Below are positions 49,525 through 60,975 of a stretch of DNA of 64,000 nucleotides, one piece after another. The position numbers and the translations under genes were made by a program. Within the stretch, counting starts at the first letter, position 1; every line of letters begins with the position of its first letter. Location: the NCBI GenBank assembly GCA_013400975.1, contig WBMZ01010829.1, positions 62,001 to 126,000 on the forward strand, given 5' to 3'. This stretch comes from Atrichornis clamosus (lineage: Eukaryota > Chordata > Aves > Passeriformes > Menuridae). Under the pieces are notes generated by a model, which saw only the letters and a program-made list of their open reading frames with translations, was not told the DNA's origin and did not search any database.

Positions 49525-50100
49525 TTATGACTTCAGCCCGGTGTATTCCAGCTGGCAAACACGCAAACAGCACCGGCTGGGATCACAGTGCCCCTGAGGG
49601 CAGCATCCCCCGTGTCTGCCCTCCCCCTGGGTGTGGGGTCACACCCAGCTGGCCTCCACCAACCTGTGCTGGGACATGCTGGGAGAGGGTTCCGCGTTCT
49701 AGGCTGTGGCTTGACAATGTGCACACAATGCCCCTGTGAGCTTGGGACACAGCCGGCTGGAAGTGCCAGGTAAAAGTCCCACATCTCCTTTGAAGCCTAC
49801 CTTTTATGTGTCAGGTACAGGCTGGGCAGTGGAAAGGGACAATTCTGTATTTTACCACAGCTCTGAGGGATCAGGGCCCAGCTGTGGTGAAGGGAAAAGG
49901 TGAGGTGGGGAGGTATCCAAATGTACCACTTGAGTATGCACTGTTTTATGAGTGAGATGTGACAGGGATGCTGAGGGTTAGCTCCATGTTATCTTCCCGG
50001 TCCCTTCTGCAGCTGGCAGAAGAGAGGGCTGAAACCTGACCCCTGTTTCAGCCATCTGTGACTGTGGTGCTGCCTTCTGGGGCTGATCTCATCATGGATG
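49525..50100. other. GC-richer patch, unassigned
   Basis: The first 260 bp in particular (49530-49790) are GC-rich with several CpGs, in contrast to the flanks. Overlapping frames on both strands (70 and 61 codons plus, 83 minus) have Pro/Thr/Cys-rich products without recognisable domains. It could be an unrecognised exon, a mobile-element piece or a regulatory element. Confidence 0.35.
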
Positions 50101-51296
50101 GCTGCTTTCATGGGATTCTAATATAAAGCATGTCATGGTGTTACCAAGACCTGATATGAGTTACACATTTATCTAGTTCATTTCCAGAACTTTTAAGGAA
50201 AAACAAACCTTTGTGCTTTCTTCTTCTAGGTTTTTAATACAAATACATATATCTTTTCTCTTTATTTTTTTTGTTCCTGACTGTTGTGAATAGGAAAGGC
50301 CATTTTCAGCATTTCTATTTTTTACAAGGTTATCTCAAGAAATGCAATACAGAAAGGAGACCTGAAGGTTGCTTTACTGGTCAGTACCAGTAAGCCAAGA
50401 ATCCCCACACTGACTCATGAGATTTAAAGTACACTTTGAGGCCTTTCGTCATTTCTTTATGTCTTTCTCAGCATTTTAGCTTCAGAGCACTCACTTGCTT
50501 GAAATTTCCAGCAAAAAAAGCTACATAAATTTTACTCATTATTTAACAAAGCTTAGACTAATGCAATACATTGCATATAGGTGATTTAAAATCAGTCACC
50601 AGCTATTGTGATACAACAGGTTTGGAAAATGTAGCTCAGCTGCAACAAAGGAAGTTTGAAATGTCATAGCAGTGCAGGAATTGAAAGTGGAATATGAGTT
50701 AAATCAATCTACAGTCCTATTTCACTCCTTTCTTATATGGCACAAAGAAAGAAGAAGTAAAGCAGGCACCCAGCCGCCTCAGGTATTAAGACTTCTAGGA
50801 TACTTGTGTGGACACACCAGAATAAGTTATAGTCACTTCAGGCTTGCTGTAATTGCCAAACAGGCTGTAGTAGCTACCAGAATTATCTTTCTCCAGGCAA
50901 GAATAGTGCAACATGCATGGCACAGGTCTGCTCCAGTGCTTTGAGTATCTTTATCCCCACAGACACCACACCAAATCAGAAAAAAAATCAGCAAGTTCTT
51001 AATTTGTGTCAGCTAAACAAAGGGGTGACATAAGAAACCCTGCTTTCCTGTGTTTTCCTCCAAGCAATCTTTATAATGACATCTCCTGGATTGCTGGCCT
51101 GGGTTCCGGCAGTACCACCCGGAGGCAGGCGTCAGTGCACCCACATGAGAGCACAGCCTCCGGGACACGGGGTGAAATGCCCTGTCCTCTAATGAACTCT
51201 AGCCATACATTTCCATGCCTTCTCTCACCTAGGCAATTTAACTAGGATGAGCAGTCATTGCTGTGTCTCAGAGTAACTCTGAGAGGAGGCAGCTCC

Positions 51297-51370
51297 CTGC
51301 AATTTTAGAAAGGGAACCACACTGGAGAAGTGAAGTGCCTTGGCCAGCACTCGCTAGAAGAGCTATCTCT
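51297..51370 (-). mobile_element. Possible MIR-like remnant (weak)
   Basis: AGGGAACCACACTGGAGAAG, GTGAAGTGCCTTGGCCAGCA and CTCGCTAGAAGAGCTATCTC roughly follow the antisense MIR order (GGAAACTGAGGC..., AAGTGACTTGCCCAAGGTCA, CACAGCTAGTAAG...GAGCTGGGA). The match is short and gapped, so this is a guess that a profile search should settle. Confidence 0.3.
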
Positions 51371-52524
51371 GGAGGCTGCTTGGGGGACAGCTTGTGGCTA
51401 ATGTCCTCTCCCAGCAGGAGAGGAGGTAGGCTGAGCAATATCTCCATCATATTTTGGGAAATGGAGAGGAATGAAGTTCTTGAGCCTGCCTTCCCTCTGC
51501 TCTCAAGCAGACAATATCAGGTCTTCAGCCTTCTGTCCATGGCAATAGAGAGAACCATCTGACGTTGCATTAGTAAAATCATACTGGACTGTTCAAACAG
51601 AAGTTGAATGAAAATATCCATCATTCTCTCAATAGCCAAGGCTGGCTCACATATGTAAATTTTACACATCCCCTGGTAGTCCCCAACATCCTTGCTCAGC
51701 GGTTCCTGTCTGATTTGAACAGACAGCAGCTGCTGGGCAGGGTGGTTTTGCTTCTGGCTGATTGGGGATCTCAGATGTTCCCAGTGTTGGACTGCCAAGC
51801 TGACATGACTCCTTCACACTCTGAACTGTCTGGTGATAGCTTCATGGACGTTCAGTGGAGCTTTATTCTAAAATTACATTTTCTTGATTTACTCAGGTGG
51901 GGTTTAATCTACATGATTTTACTAGCATAATGATAAATACTCTTGTTTTTTTAAATACTCTTGATTCTACTTGTTTCCAATCTATAAATGCACTTTCTAA
52001 ATGCAAATCCTCTCATATTACCTATGTGTGCAACACTTATGCTGCCTCAATAACCATGCCGGTTTGTACGTTATTTTTCATTATGTTTTGTCAAGTCAAA
52101 CACAGAAAAATAAACCTGTCTTTCTCTTTCGAAGCCCATGTGCATATATAGAACTCGACACCAATGCCTGAACCATCTTAAAAATAGAGTTTAACTTGAG
52201 ATTCAAAGATATGAACAATTTAAAATGCCATTAACTGGACTGTGGTAGGAACCGGGTCCAGTTTGTGGCTTGCATAGCTGAGATTTAAAAAAAAAATAAG
52301 TTGTTTTATATAATTGCACTATTTTAATCTTTTAACATTACATTTTAAAAACAATTTTAAATGTTTAGACTGACATTTTATGGACATCAGATGCTCAGGG
52401 TGATATGCAATTTATCTTTTAAGCCAGGTGCATTTTCAAGTGGGATTGCTCTTATTTCAATAAACATAACTGCTATAATGAGATATATTCTAGATACTGT
52501 TTTGTCACTCAAATAATTAGCTAA

Positions 52525-52555
52525 AATAATAACAACAATAATAATAATAATAAAA
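52525..52555 (+). repeat. (AAT)n microsatellite with AAC units
   Basis: AAT and AAC trinucleotides, including a run of ATAATAATAATAATA. It is short and imperfect. Confidence 0.85.
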
Positions 52556-52580
52556 ACAGAAATTACTTTAAATAATTCCT

Positions 52581-52619
52581 TGAACCATAACTATTTCATC
52601 TGAACCATAACTATTTCAT
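52581..52619 (+). repeat. 20-bp tandem duplication
   Basis: TGAACCATAACTATTTCATC at 52581-52600 is followed immediately by TGAACCATAACTATTTCAT. The second copy is identical for 19 bases. It lies just upstream of a MIR-like element. Confidence 0.95.
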
Positions 52620-52644
52620 TCTAAAAGCAAGTAAATACTGTTAA

Positions 52645-52745
52645 CTTTTTTTCATACAGGTGAAATCTGAGACCCAGAGGTAAAGTTATATAATCAGAGT
52701 AAAAGAGGAGTTAGAACTGGGATTTTAAGCTTCTTAAACCATTAT
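52645..52745 (-). mobile_element. MIR-like CORE-SINE remnant
   Basis: On the plus strand the order is TTTTTTCATACAGGTGAAAT, CTGAGACCCAGAGG, TAAAGTTATATAATCAGAGT and GAGTTAGAACTGGGATTTTA. This parallels the reverse complement of the MIR consensus: ATTTTACAGATGAGGAAACTG, AGGCCCAGAGAGGTTAAG, GTCACACAGCTAGTAAG and GAGCTGGGATTTGAA. About 100 bp of the core and tRNA-derived head remain. The match is good for a copy expected to predate the bird lineage, so selection on this segment (exaptation) is worth testing. Confidence 0.82.
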
Positions 52746-55004
52746 CTCATACTTTTGTAAAGACTTGATGACTTTGTCTTGCTGAATTTTCATTAAAATG
52801 TGTATTTAAATAACAACTTGAATAAGCCATAAAACATGTTAAATTAATATTTATATTTTGCTTCCAGTAGCATAGAATAATGACACTGAACTGAGGTTCT
52901 CCCTCTGTAGTTTGTTTGTTTATGGCACACTGGGTGTTCCCATGGAAACAACCATAGTGTATCTATGGTAACAGGCACAGTGGTGTAAACTCTGAAACCA
53001 AAAAGAGGAAGTTAGTAAGCTCAAGTTACTAATTCTAAGAAGAACTTGTCAAAATTAAATACTTCCTGTAACAAAAATCTGTTATAATTCACTGAGCAAT
53101 TGCCATAACTCCTTGTTTCAGTCTCAGATCTGCTGGAGGATCCAGGATACTCAAACACGCAGCTTTGCTGGTGTAGACATGGTCTGTGTGGGGTGAGCAT
53201 CTTGTCTTACCTCAGGGGCTGTATTTGATTCAAGTCACCAACACAGTTTGTGCTCATCAGCCCACAGAAATATCCTGCTGTGGCAAAGGGGTTTTTTTCT
53301 CTACAATATATAAAAAATGCACAACATTACTGGGTGTTTTTTTCTGTGTTTTACTCATTCACGAGAATTTTTTATGCCATTTAAAAAACAAACAAAATTT
53401 TGCCACAGTAGGAGATATCCACATTATCCTGTGTTAATATTTTCCAAAGTTGTTCAGAGTCATCATCTGGAGATGTTGATCTCTCTCCATTAACGACAGG
53501 GAGGACTTAAGTTTGTAGACTTCTGTAAACTGAATTTCACAACAGTTAAATGCCCAAAGTAGCCTGTATAAATACCATCCTTCAACCATTCAAAACAAGG
53601 ACACCATCTGAACATAAATTGTGTGCATTTTATCTAAAATTAAAACTCAGAACATTTCTTCATAAAAACTACTTCAGGAATTGTTGGACTTCAAGAATTC
53701 AAGGCCTTTTTTTCCTTTGGGTTTTGCTGTAGATACACCCTGATAACAAACTCTTATTGAAAAAAACTGATCACAGAAGGAAGTTATGCAGGTCAAAACT
53801 TTGTGTGTAAATAAATATACACATATATTTGGAAATATATTTGGTCACAATTGACAAAAATAAATATTTTAGAAGAAAAAATTCATTTTGTGTTTGCAAC
53901 TCTGTCAGAGATCACTACTTAAAATTTGTATCATTTCCTGTAGCATTGGCTCTGGTCCAGTAGGTGAAAGCAGCCTGCACGAACTTTGGTCCATCAAGGA
54001 TATGACCCTGTGTTTTCAGATTTCCGGCCTAAATCCTTCTTCTTCAACTAGAATTTTTCCCAGCCTTAATCCTAGCAGTGACTCTGGAGACAATTTACAG
54101 GACAAAAGGTAATGGGTGTCTCTGAATTCACCTCTGCTAAATGCAGAATTCTTCCAAAGCAGCAGAAAGTTTTTAACAGGAAAACTCCAAGGAGAAACTT
54201 GTATATATTTATGTAGCCCCATAAACTTTATGGACTCTTACCCATTCTTACCAAATGAGATTGTGCCTCATTTGTGCACATTCGACCCATCCATACCTGG
54301 TGTGAGAACAAACTCAGATTTTAACTGTGTGGAGCACACGTGGCCTTCCATACAGCAATTCCTCAGAAGTCTTACACAGCAGTTGCATCATTCCTTTTCT
54401 ATGTGATAAAACAGGTGACGTGCAAGGGAAAGCAATATCGTGCTTAACTTAAACATTGTGCTCAGAAGGGAGTAGGTTATAACACAATTTTCTGTTCCCC
54501 TGTGCCATCATACCACCACGAACTTACTGAATTTAAAATCCCAGTGCAGGCAGAAACCCAGGGAAACAAAGCAAACACTCATGTCCAGATGTTAATATTT
54601 CTGCTAATGATTTTGCAAAATGTATTGCAAAATCTGAAATTTATAGAAATACCATCTCTTTTTTTTCCCATGAAAGCTAGAATTCCCAAGAAAACCAGTA
54701 ACAAAATGTTTTAATCAAAATAGTTAAGGTTTTAGTCAAAAAAATCTTGTCTTTCAGTTACGCAATGAAAAATTGAGCTTTTCAATGAAATACGGAAATT
54801 TCCTTTTGATTTTTTTACCTTTTTTTAACTAAAATGATTATGACACCTGTGCTAGTCTCTGAACAATGCAGATTACCCCTTAAATTAGCACTAAAAAGTA
54901 CTTTTACAGCATTTAAGCACTGCTATCAGAATAGCAATATAAATTACTTCAACCTCTGGGAAGTTTCCTACTAACACATTGGAGTCATGTATTATATTCC
55001 ATTT

Positions 55005-55250
55005 TCACAGTATCTTCATTAATGATCTAAAAGGACATACCAGTTAAAGTTGAAGGTCATATTATATTGAGACATATTTCCAAAATTCCAGAAGTAGCGT
55101 TAAAGGAAAAAATGTTCCAAAACACAATTTCAAATAAGAGGCATATATCCAGAGGAGAGAAAGGTCAGAATTACTAGAGATTGGTAATGGAAAAATAAAT
55201 CATAAAAGACTTTTCAATTTAAGGTACCAGTTCCAAAACCTCACTGTGTT
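55005..55250 (+). mobile_element. Possible ancient CR1/L3-like LINE remnant
   Basis: ATCTTCATTAATGATCTAAA (55013-55032) resembles the CR1 reverse-transcriptase stretch encoding FINDL. ATATCCAGAGGAGAGAAAGG near 55145 and ATCATAAAAGACTTTT near 55199 resemble downstream CR1 segments (CCAGAGGAGGGCAAC and following). Spacing and order are roughly right but identity is low. Confidence 0.35.
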
Positions 55251-58200
55251 TTGTACTTCATTATGAGAGATTGTCCCCTTCTACATAAATTTGGATCCAT
55301 GAAAGTTGGGTGATTTCATCCTATGGATATTTGGGTTGATTGCTACATCAGTGGCTGAAAGGCCCCAGGGAAAGCACGCCTTGTCTCCATTTCTGGGTAT
55401 CACACTAAATCTGGCTTACCATCTCTATCACATCTCCTTGACTCATCCCACATGTCACATCTGATCAAACTGTTCATGAAGCAATGCTACTTTCTTACTC
55501 TATAAATATTTGGTGAATAGTTTGGACAAGTGATACTCAGCTGATGATTTGTTTGCAAACTAATCATTCCAGCTACTCATCACTTGGTCTTTGTTATTCA
55601 CAGTTGTTCACCCAGGTCACAGAGTCTTAAAGACATCTGAAAAATTGTGATAATTGTTCCGGAGGGAGAGGACAGTTCTGATTTTTTTTTATGTTTTTTC
55701 ATTACCTGCTTCATGGGATAATCAAAATTGTGATTCTTTATCTAAAAAGAATAGTATTTGCATTTCTATACTTTTCTGGCCTCTGACTAGAAAAACAAAT
55801 ATTTTAAGAGCAAAATAATGAGTGGACTAAGCATTCTATTCATTCCGAAGTCATTGGAACAAAATCTACTAACAAGTCTTGAAAGGGGAAAATTTTGTAC
55901 TGCTGTAAAAATCATCAGGATAGTGCTTTTGATCATATTACAGGAAAATCATAACTGGAATGCTAAAGGGAAAAAAAGAAAATAAAACCAAACAAATAAC
56001 AAAATCAGACAAAGCAGACAAGGCATTTTAATGAACAGCCATTTATATATAAGTTTGGGGATACAAAAGAGGAACAGGGAATGTTTCTGATAATTTCTGA
56101 CACTAAATCTCAGAATACACAACTTTACAGAACATAGTCAGATCTGTGATTGTAAAGATAACTCAGTTTTCACTGGACTATGCCTGTTTTCATCTATGCG
56201 TTCATATTGGATGTGAGCAAATGGCTGCATCTTAAGGAATTACCCTTCCCTGTGTGAGCCTGGTGAATGAGTGTGTTTGTGCTGCTGCCCCAACTCAGCT
56301 CTTTGCTTGAAGCACTATTTTAGTCATTGATTGCAAAAGGTTTGGAGCACGTAACACAACCATCTGGCATGTTTAACTTCTAAATAGTAACTCTTTGAGC
56401 AGCCACAGCCTGCTCACTTGCAACTATTACAAATAATCTTGCAGAAGAAAATGATTCTTGCCTACCTCCATTTGTCCTTAACAGTTAAATGGGGCTAGAC
56501 TAGTAGTTTTGCAATGTATATCTAAATAATCAATACAAGAGACAAGAAATTTACAAATTAGTATTTCTCATAACCCCTCAAGTCCTACCAACAGTAAAAA
56601 AAAAAAAAGCTATTTTTCTATGCAAAAATACCTGTTTCAATTTATTCTGAAATAGATATTTTGAGAAATACTCTTTCTCTTCCTGTTTGGTGACACAGAC
56701 TCCTTGCTGAGGCCTGCATTGTCTATGGCAGCCCTGAAAATGCTTGTTTACTCTTTTTTGAATGAAAATATATTAGGAAATCACAGTAGAATTATCAGAA
56801 GAGAAGGTAACTTAGCAGTTAAACCTATAAGATATTTTTGAATATTTAACCTAATAACACACCTACCAGAGGTGCTCCCCAGGAGGAAAATGGGCATGAG
56901 TGGAAAGAAGACAAACTAGCAGTTCTGTATATAAAGAAGAATTAAGGATAAACAGATATCATAGATGGGGTTATAAAATATTTGTATTAAGGCTTTTCTA
57001 GAAAGTGACTGCACGATTTGACTCTTTATTAGTTTTTTTTTTCCATTGCAAATTATTTACATAAAAGAGAAAGAAAAGTTTACACTCCAGATGAGTAAGC
57101 TGAAAATCCTTGTTGTATTTTTTTCTGAAAAAGTGCAAATTCAACTGGACAGAAGAGTTATGTTTCTTTTATGTTCTGCTGTGAGCTTGAGTAACTAAAG
57201 AAAGATAACAGTTATTTCCTGAATTTAGTCGAAGGTGTTGTTCACCTTGGAGGCCTTTTGCAATTTTACATAACAGCACAGCCCAAAAAACGTACAACTC
57301 AAGCTGCTAGTAATGTGTGATTACACAAACCTTCTCATTCTTCCGTGTTCTTGCAGGTTAGAGAAAGAGGTTTAAAATAGAATAATTGAGGCAATCACGT
57401 AAGAAGTTCCTAGCAATCAAGGATTCTGCGGAAGCCATGGAAACTTGCCCTTTACTGAGTAAAAACCATAATAATCAAAACTACCTCATACTTTTTACAA
57501 AGTCAAATATAATAATCCAAATCTGTTTTAGGACTGCAGTATAGATAGAAATGCATATTATCAGGATAAGCAGCAATACCAAATGAAGATAAAAGACAGC
57601 TACCACACAGAAGCAAATGACTAGGAAACAACAGAGTCTGGAAATTAAAAGTTTCGGTCACTTCATCCAAGCCCAGGAACAACCTTTCATTAGGAGAAGT
57701 TGAAAGAAAAAACCTATCAGTTACAGGGAAGTCTGACTCATTTACAGAAGTGATTTTATGATGTGAGAGTATGGTGAGAGGGAGTGAACTTGCTGATCAG
57801 GAAGTTCCTACAGCAATTGTGTTAAGTCTAATTAGGGGACACATGGAGAGAAAATGAGAGAAATATCAATTAATGAAGGTAAAAATGTTGCCATTAATAT
57901 CAAGCTTAATTTCTTGTAAAAAAAAAGAAAAATATTTAATTAAAAGTTTTAGGCTTTATCTAAACAGTAAGAATTTGCTAGAACAGGCGCCAGCCTTTTC
58001 ATCCCAGAAAACCATTTAGATGGAAGTCAGTCTAAAACACCAACAGCTAATTTGCTCATATTGCTAATACCAGTTGTTACAGTGTCAAATATACTTCACC
58101 CTTTAAGTGAATTTACTCTTTGGCTTTTGCAGGTCTTGCAAATTCCTCCTTATTATAGGCCTAGGGACAAATCTACAGCTGGTGTCAATGCTGTTTTACA

Positions 58201-58342
58201 TAGACCCTCTGAACAAATATGAGGTAGGAATTACCTGGGGTTTTTTCATGCCAAACATAGATTCTGATGATTTTCGTTGTCCTGGAAGGTTTAAGTACAT
58301 AATTTCTCATCTTACACTGCAATTTGACACTAGATGTTTAAG

Positions 58343-58398
58343 TTTATTGTGGTTTGTTGTGGCTTTTGTTTGTTTGTTTTGGCTTTTGTTTTCTTTTA
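58343..58398 (+). repeat. G/T-rich low-complexity tract
   Basis: TTTGTTTGTTTGTTTTGGCT flanked by repeated TGGCTTTTGTTT units. It generates a run of hydrophobic codons in the overlapping open frame and should not be read as a membrane segment. Confidence 0.8.
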
Positions 58399-59082
58399 AT
58401 TACAAAACCCAAGAATTGCATATGTTCAGAGGGTTTGAGCTCAAAGTAAATATCTAATATTGCAAGATTTGCAATAAAATTATTAAAACTGCTGACACTG
58501 AAATTTATCTTAATTTACAACCTGTCCTGCTTTTTTCCACCTTGAAATCTAATGCAAATTCAAAATATGAGATGAACATCTACAGTCCCTTCTGATCCTT
58601 TATCTTTTGTTTACACTCTGAATCCCTTCCAGTTATTTGCTAATTCTTTCTCATTTTGTGAGAAATCTTTTGCAAGATTTGATAAAGAATCATAATAAAC
58701 AAGCAAACAACCATTTGGTTAACTTTGAAAAACATGTGCCATGTGTGGAGAGAACCCCGTGTAGGACATGCACAGGAAACAATGCACTATTGTCTTTGAG
58801 GTAAATTGCTACATTAGGGGTTAATTAAACAGAAAATGCCAACACTTGTTAACTGTTGCTATGTTCATTAAGATAGAATTGAAGTGTATATCCATTGTGT
58901 GGAATATCTGGTTTATGGGAAGATGGAATTTTCTGCATCATCGGAATCAGCCCAGTGTTATTTGTCATTCAGCTTCCCATTTAGTCAGTGAGAATATTAG
59001 TTCTTCCCGTGAAAACTGAAAAATCACCAAATTAGAAATGATGACACTCTGGTTCAGAAATTTTTAAAGCTTTAAACAGGAA

Positions 59083-59225
59083 CCCCCAGAGGTGTGGACT
59101 CTCCATAGAGAATGCTTTTAAGAACAGATTAGAGTAACATCTGCGAGTAACAACTTCACATAGCTTGGCTGTCTATAGAGAGACGACAGAGCTAGATCAT
59201 TTCCTGAGGGCTTTTCAAGCGCTGT
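59083..59225 (+). mobile_element. Old CR1 LINE 3' fragment
   Basis: CCAGAGGTGTGGACTCTCCA, then TTTTAAGAACAGATTAGA, then AGAGCTAGATCATTTCCTGA follow the CR1 order: GAGGCTGTGGACTCTCCAT, TTCAAGAACAGATTAGAC and GGACTAGATGATCTCCTGAG. The subfamily looks unlike that of the younger copies in this window and closer to an older sauropsid CR1. It is diverged and lacks a clear terminal repeat. Confidence 0.75.
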
Positions 59226-59355
59226 GGTTTTAGGAGTCTGTTGATAGGTGGCTAGAGCCCTTCTTTGAGAAGCAGTCTATCTTCCAATCACCACTCCCAT
59301 GCTTGGGTAGGAATTCTAGGAAAAAATTGAGCACCACCACAATCACTCCTCTCTG

Positions 59356-59388
59356 ATGTCTGGTGGTTATGATGCTGACACCAGACAT
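59356..59388. repeat. Hairpin, perfect 10-bp arms, 13-nt loop
   Basis: ATGTCTGGTG (59356-59365) and CACCAGACAT (59379-59388) are exact reverse complements. The loop length is miRNA-like but the stem is too short for a canonical precursor. Confidence 0.85.
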
Positions 59389-59881
59389 AGGTCAGCTTCC
59401 CGCTGAGGACCAGAGGGAACTTTAATTTATGCCTCACATAACAAGACACTGCTCATCCTTCCACTCCTGCTTTGACCAAAATTTCATCAAAGGTATGAGA
59501 AAGGCAATAAAATCTCAAAAAAGAAAAAAAAAATATCAAAAGCAGTCATTTCCCAGAAGTTTCTTTTGTTCCAGATCAACATATTCCAGCCAAAGAAAAC
59601 CAAGCCCTTAACCAAATAATATCAACTAAACGGATAGACCATAGAAATATTAATCTAACATCACATCTAATTGTGATAGTCCAGACACATATTTATTCAT
59701 GCATCTTGGAGTGAAATAAAAAGATAGATGTGAAAATTAGGGTTTTTTGCTCAAAGCTCCCTACTATTCCATTCAGAACTACAATCAGTATTAGAGGAAT
59801 AAGAAAAATAAAAATGAGAGTGGCATACATGATTTGAGGAAGCACAATAGTAATTTTCATTATATTTTACAATTGTTGTGT

Positions 59882-59942
59882 CAACCAGGCAACAACAACC
59901 AACCAACTAACCAGCTAACCAAAACCAGAAAAACCAGCCAAT
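59882..59942 (+). repeat. Degenerate (CCAA)n low-complexity tract
   Basis: CAACCAACCAACTAACCAGC and similar units over about 60 bp, containing only three G or T interruptions in the core. Confidence 0.8.
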
Positions 59943-60811
59943 AAAGAAATGGTAAGAAAAGAAATAACACAAAGCCTGGAAATTACTCTGACTCCTTTAG
60001 AGCTCAGGACAAGTAATAACTACAGAAACTTTGACATTTCAGAAAAGTTTCCACTGTGGTTTTACACTGGAACAAGATCTAATTAGTTTCTTATGATCTT
60101 ATTCTCATTTTAGAAAGAAATAAAACTTGATGTAAGTTTTAAGGAACCTAAAAAATACTAAGTGGAGAGGGAAAATTATGTATATATTCTTAATGTGCTA
60201 AGAAGACATTGAGGTTGATCTTTGCTATCTTAACACTTTTGGCAGGATAAGTTCTACCCTCTTCTTCTACACAGAAAAAAAAAAAAAGTCATTTACAGCA
60301 TATGGGGGGCACAATACAGAACATGTAAAGCAACAAATTCCACCTACTTTCAGGCAGCTGTTCCCAGCTGCTGAGCTAAGTAACGCCAGCAGCCATGAGA
60401 GTCAGGCACCTCCAGAACCTGATACTGGTAACCGAAAGTCTTTTCACGGATTCTGGATGGGGATTGCAGGACTGTCTTCCTAATGGGAGCACCTCACCGC
60501 TGTAGGGCAAATCCCAGCTGGGAGATGCAGAATGGCTCATACGAATTACCTCTGCCTCTGAGCTGGTATATTTTAAAATATAAGTTTTCAAATATGTTAA
60601 TAATTAAGGTAACATGGACATATTTACCACAGAACTTCCCACAACTGCTTGAAGAGTAGTTATAAAGATGAAAGGGTCAAACTATTCTCAGCTGTAACAG
60701 ACAATGTAGCAAGGATCAGCAGCCACAAACTGTGTCTTGAAAAGTTTCAGTTGGTGAAAGAGATAATTTTTTTCACTTGAAGGACAAAGAAATGCTAGAA
60801 AAGGCAGGCAA

Positions 60812-60975
60812 GGGGGCTGTGGAGTCTCCATCCAAGGACATTTAAAAGATTTAGGGTAGACAAAGCATTGCTGACTAGATTTAGTGCTGGTGACAGGTCT
60901 TCCTCAAGCAGGAGACTGGAGTGATTCAGTGATCCTCTCCCACCCACATTTCTACTCTGTGATTTCTGTGGTTCA
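60812..60975 (+). mobile_element. Old CR1 LINE 3' fragment
   Basis: GGGGCTGTGGAGTCTCCATC, then CCTCAAGCAGGAGACTGGAG, then a degraded CCTCTCCCAC... segment ending TCTGTGATTTCTGTG match the CR1 3' order: GGAGTCTCCTTCC, CTTGAGCAGGAGGTTGGAC and ATTCTGTGATTCTGTG. The overlapping minus-strand frame at 60795-61022 is only its shadow. Confidence 0.88.

Larger units (their letters stand above)
50101..52580. other. Non-coding stretch with moderately GC-rich centre
   Basis: No gene is supported. The part 51060-51560 is GC-richer than its surroundings. Overlapping frames at 51263-51562 and 51604-51930 on plus and 51517-51798 on minus are unrecognised. A weak MIR-like similarity occurs at 51297-51370. 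An AAT microsatellite lies at 52525-52555. Confidence 0.5.
52750..59080. other. AT-rich non-coding stretch
   Basis: No gene is supported. A possible very old LINE remnant lies at 55005-55250. The 116-codon frame at 58107-58457 owes its hydrophobic C-terminal part to a G/T-rich low-complexity stretch (58343-58398). TAAT-containing, possibly conserved stretches occur at 57930-58080 and 58800-58870. Confidence 0.55.
59226..60811. other. Non-coding stretch
   Basis: No gene is supported. Holds a hairpin at 59356-59388, a CCAA-type low-complexity tract at 59882-59942 and a 13-A run near 60274. A slightly GC-richer part at 60355-60570 carries an unrecognised 71-codon minus-strand frame. Confidence 0.5.

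Noticed and set aside
51604..51930. 108-codon frame considered as an endogenous retrovirus fragment
   Set aside because: No retroviral motif, LTR pair or primer-binding site was found nearby.
58107..58457. 116-codon frame with an apparent membrane segment
   Set aside because: The hydrophobic run is encoded by a G/T-rich low-complexity tract; no other support.
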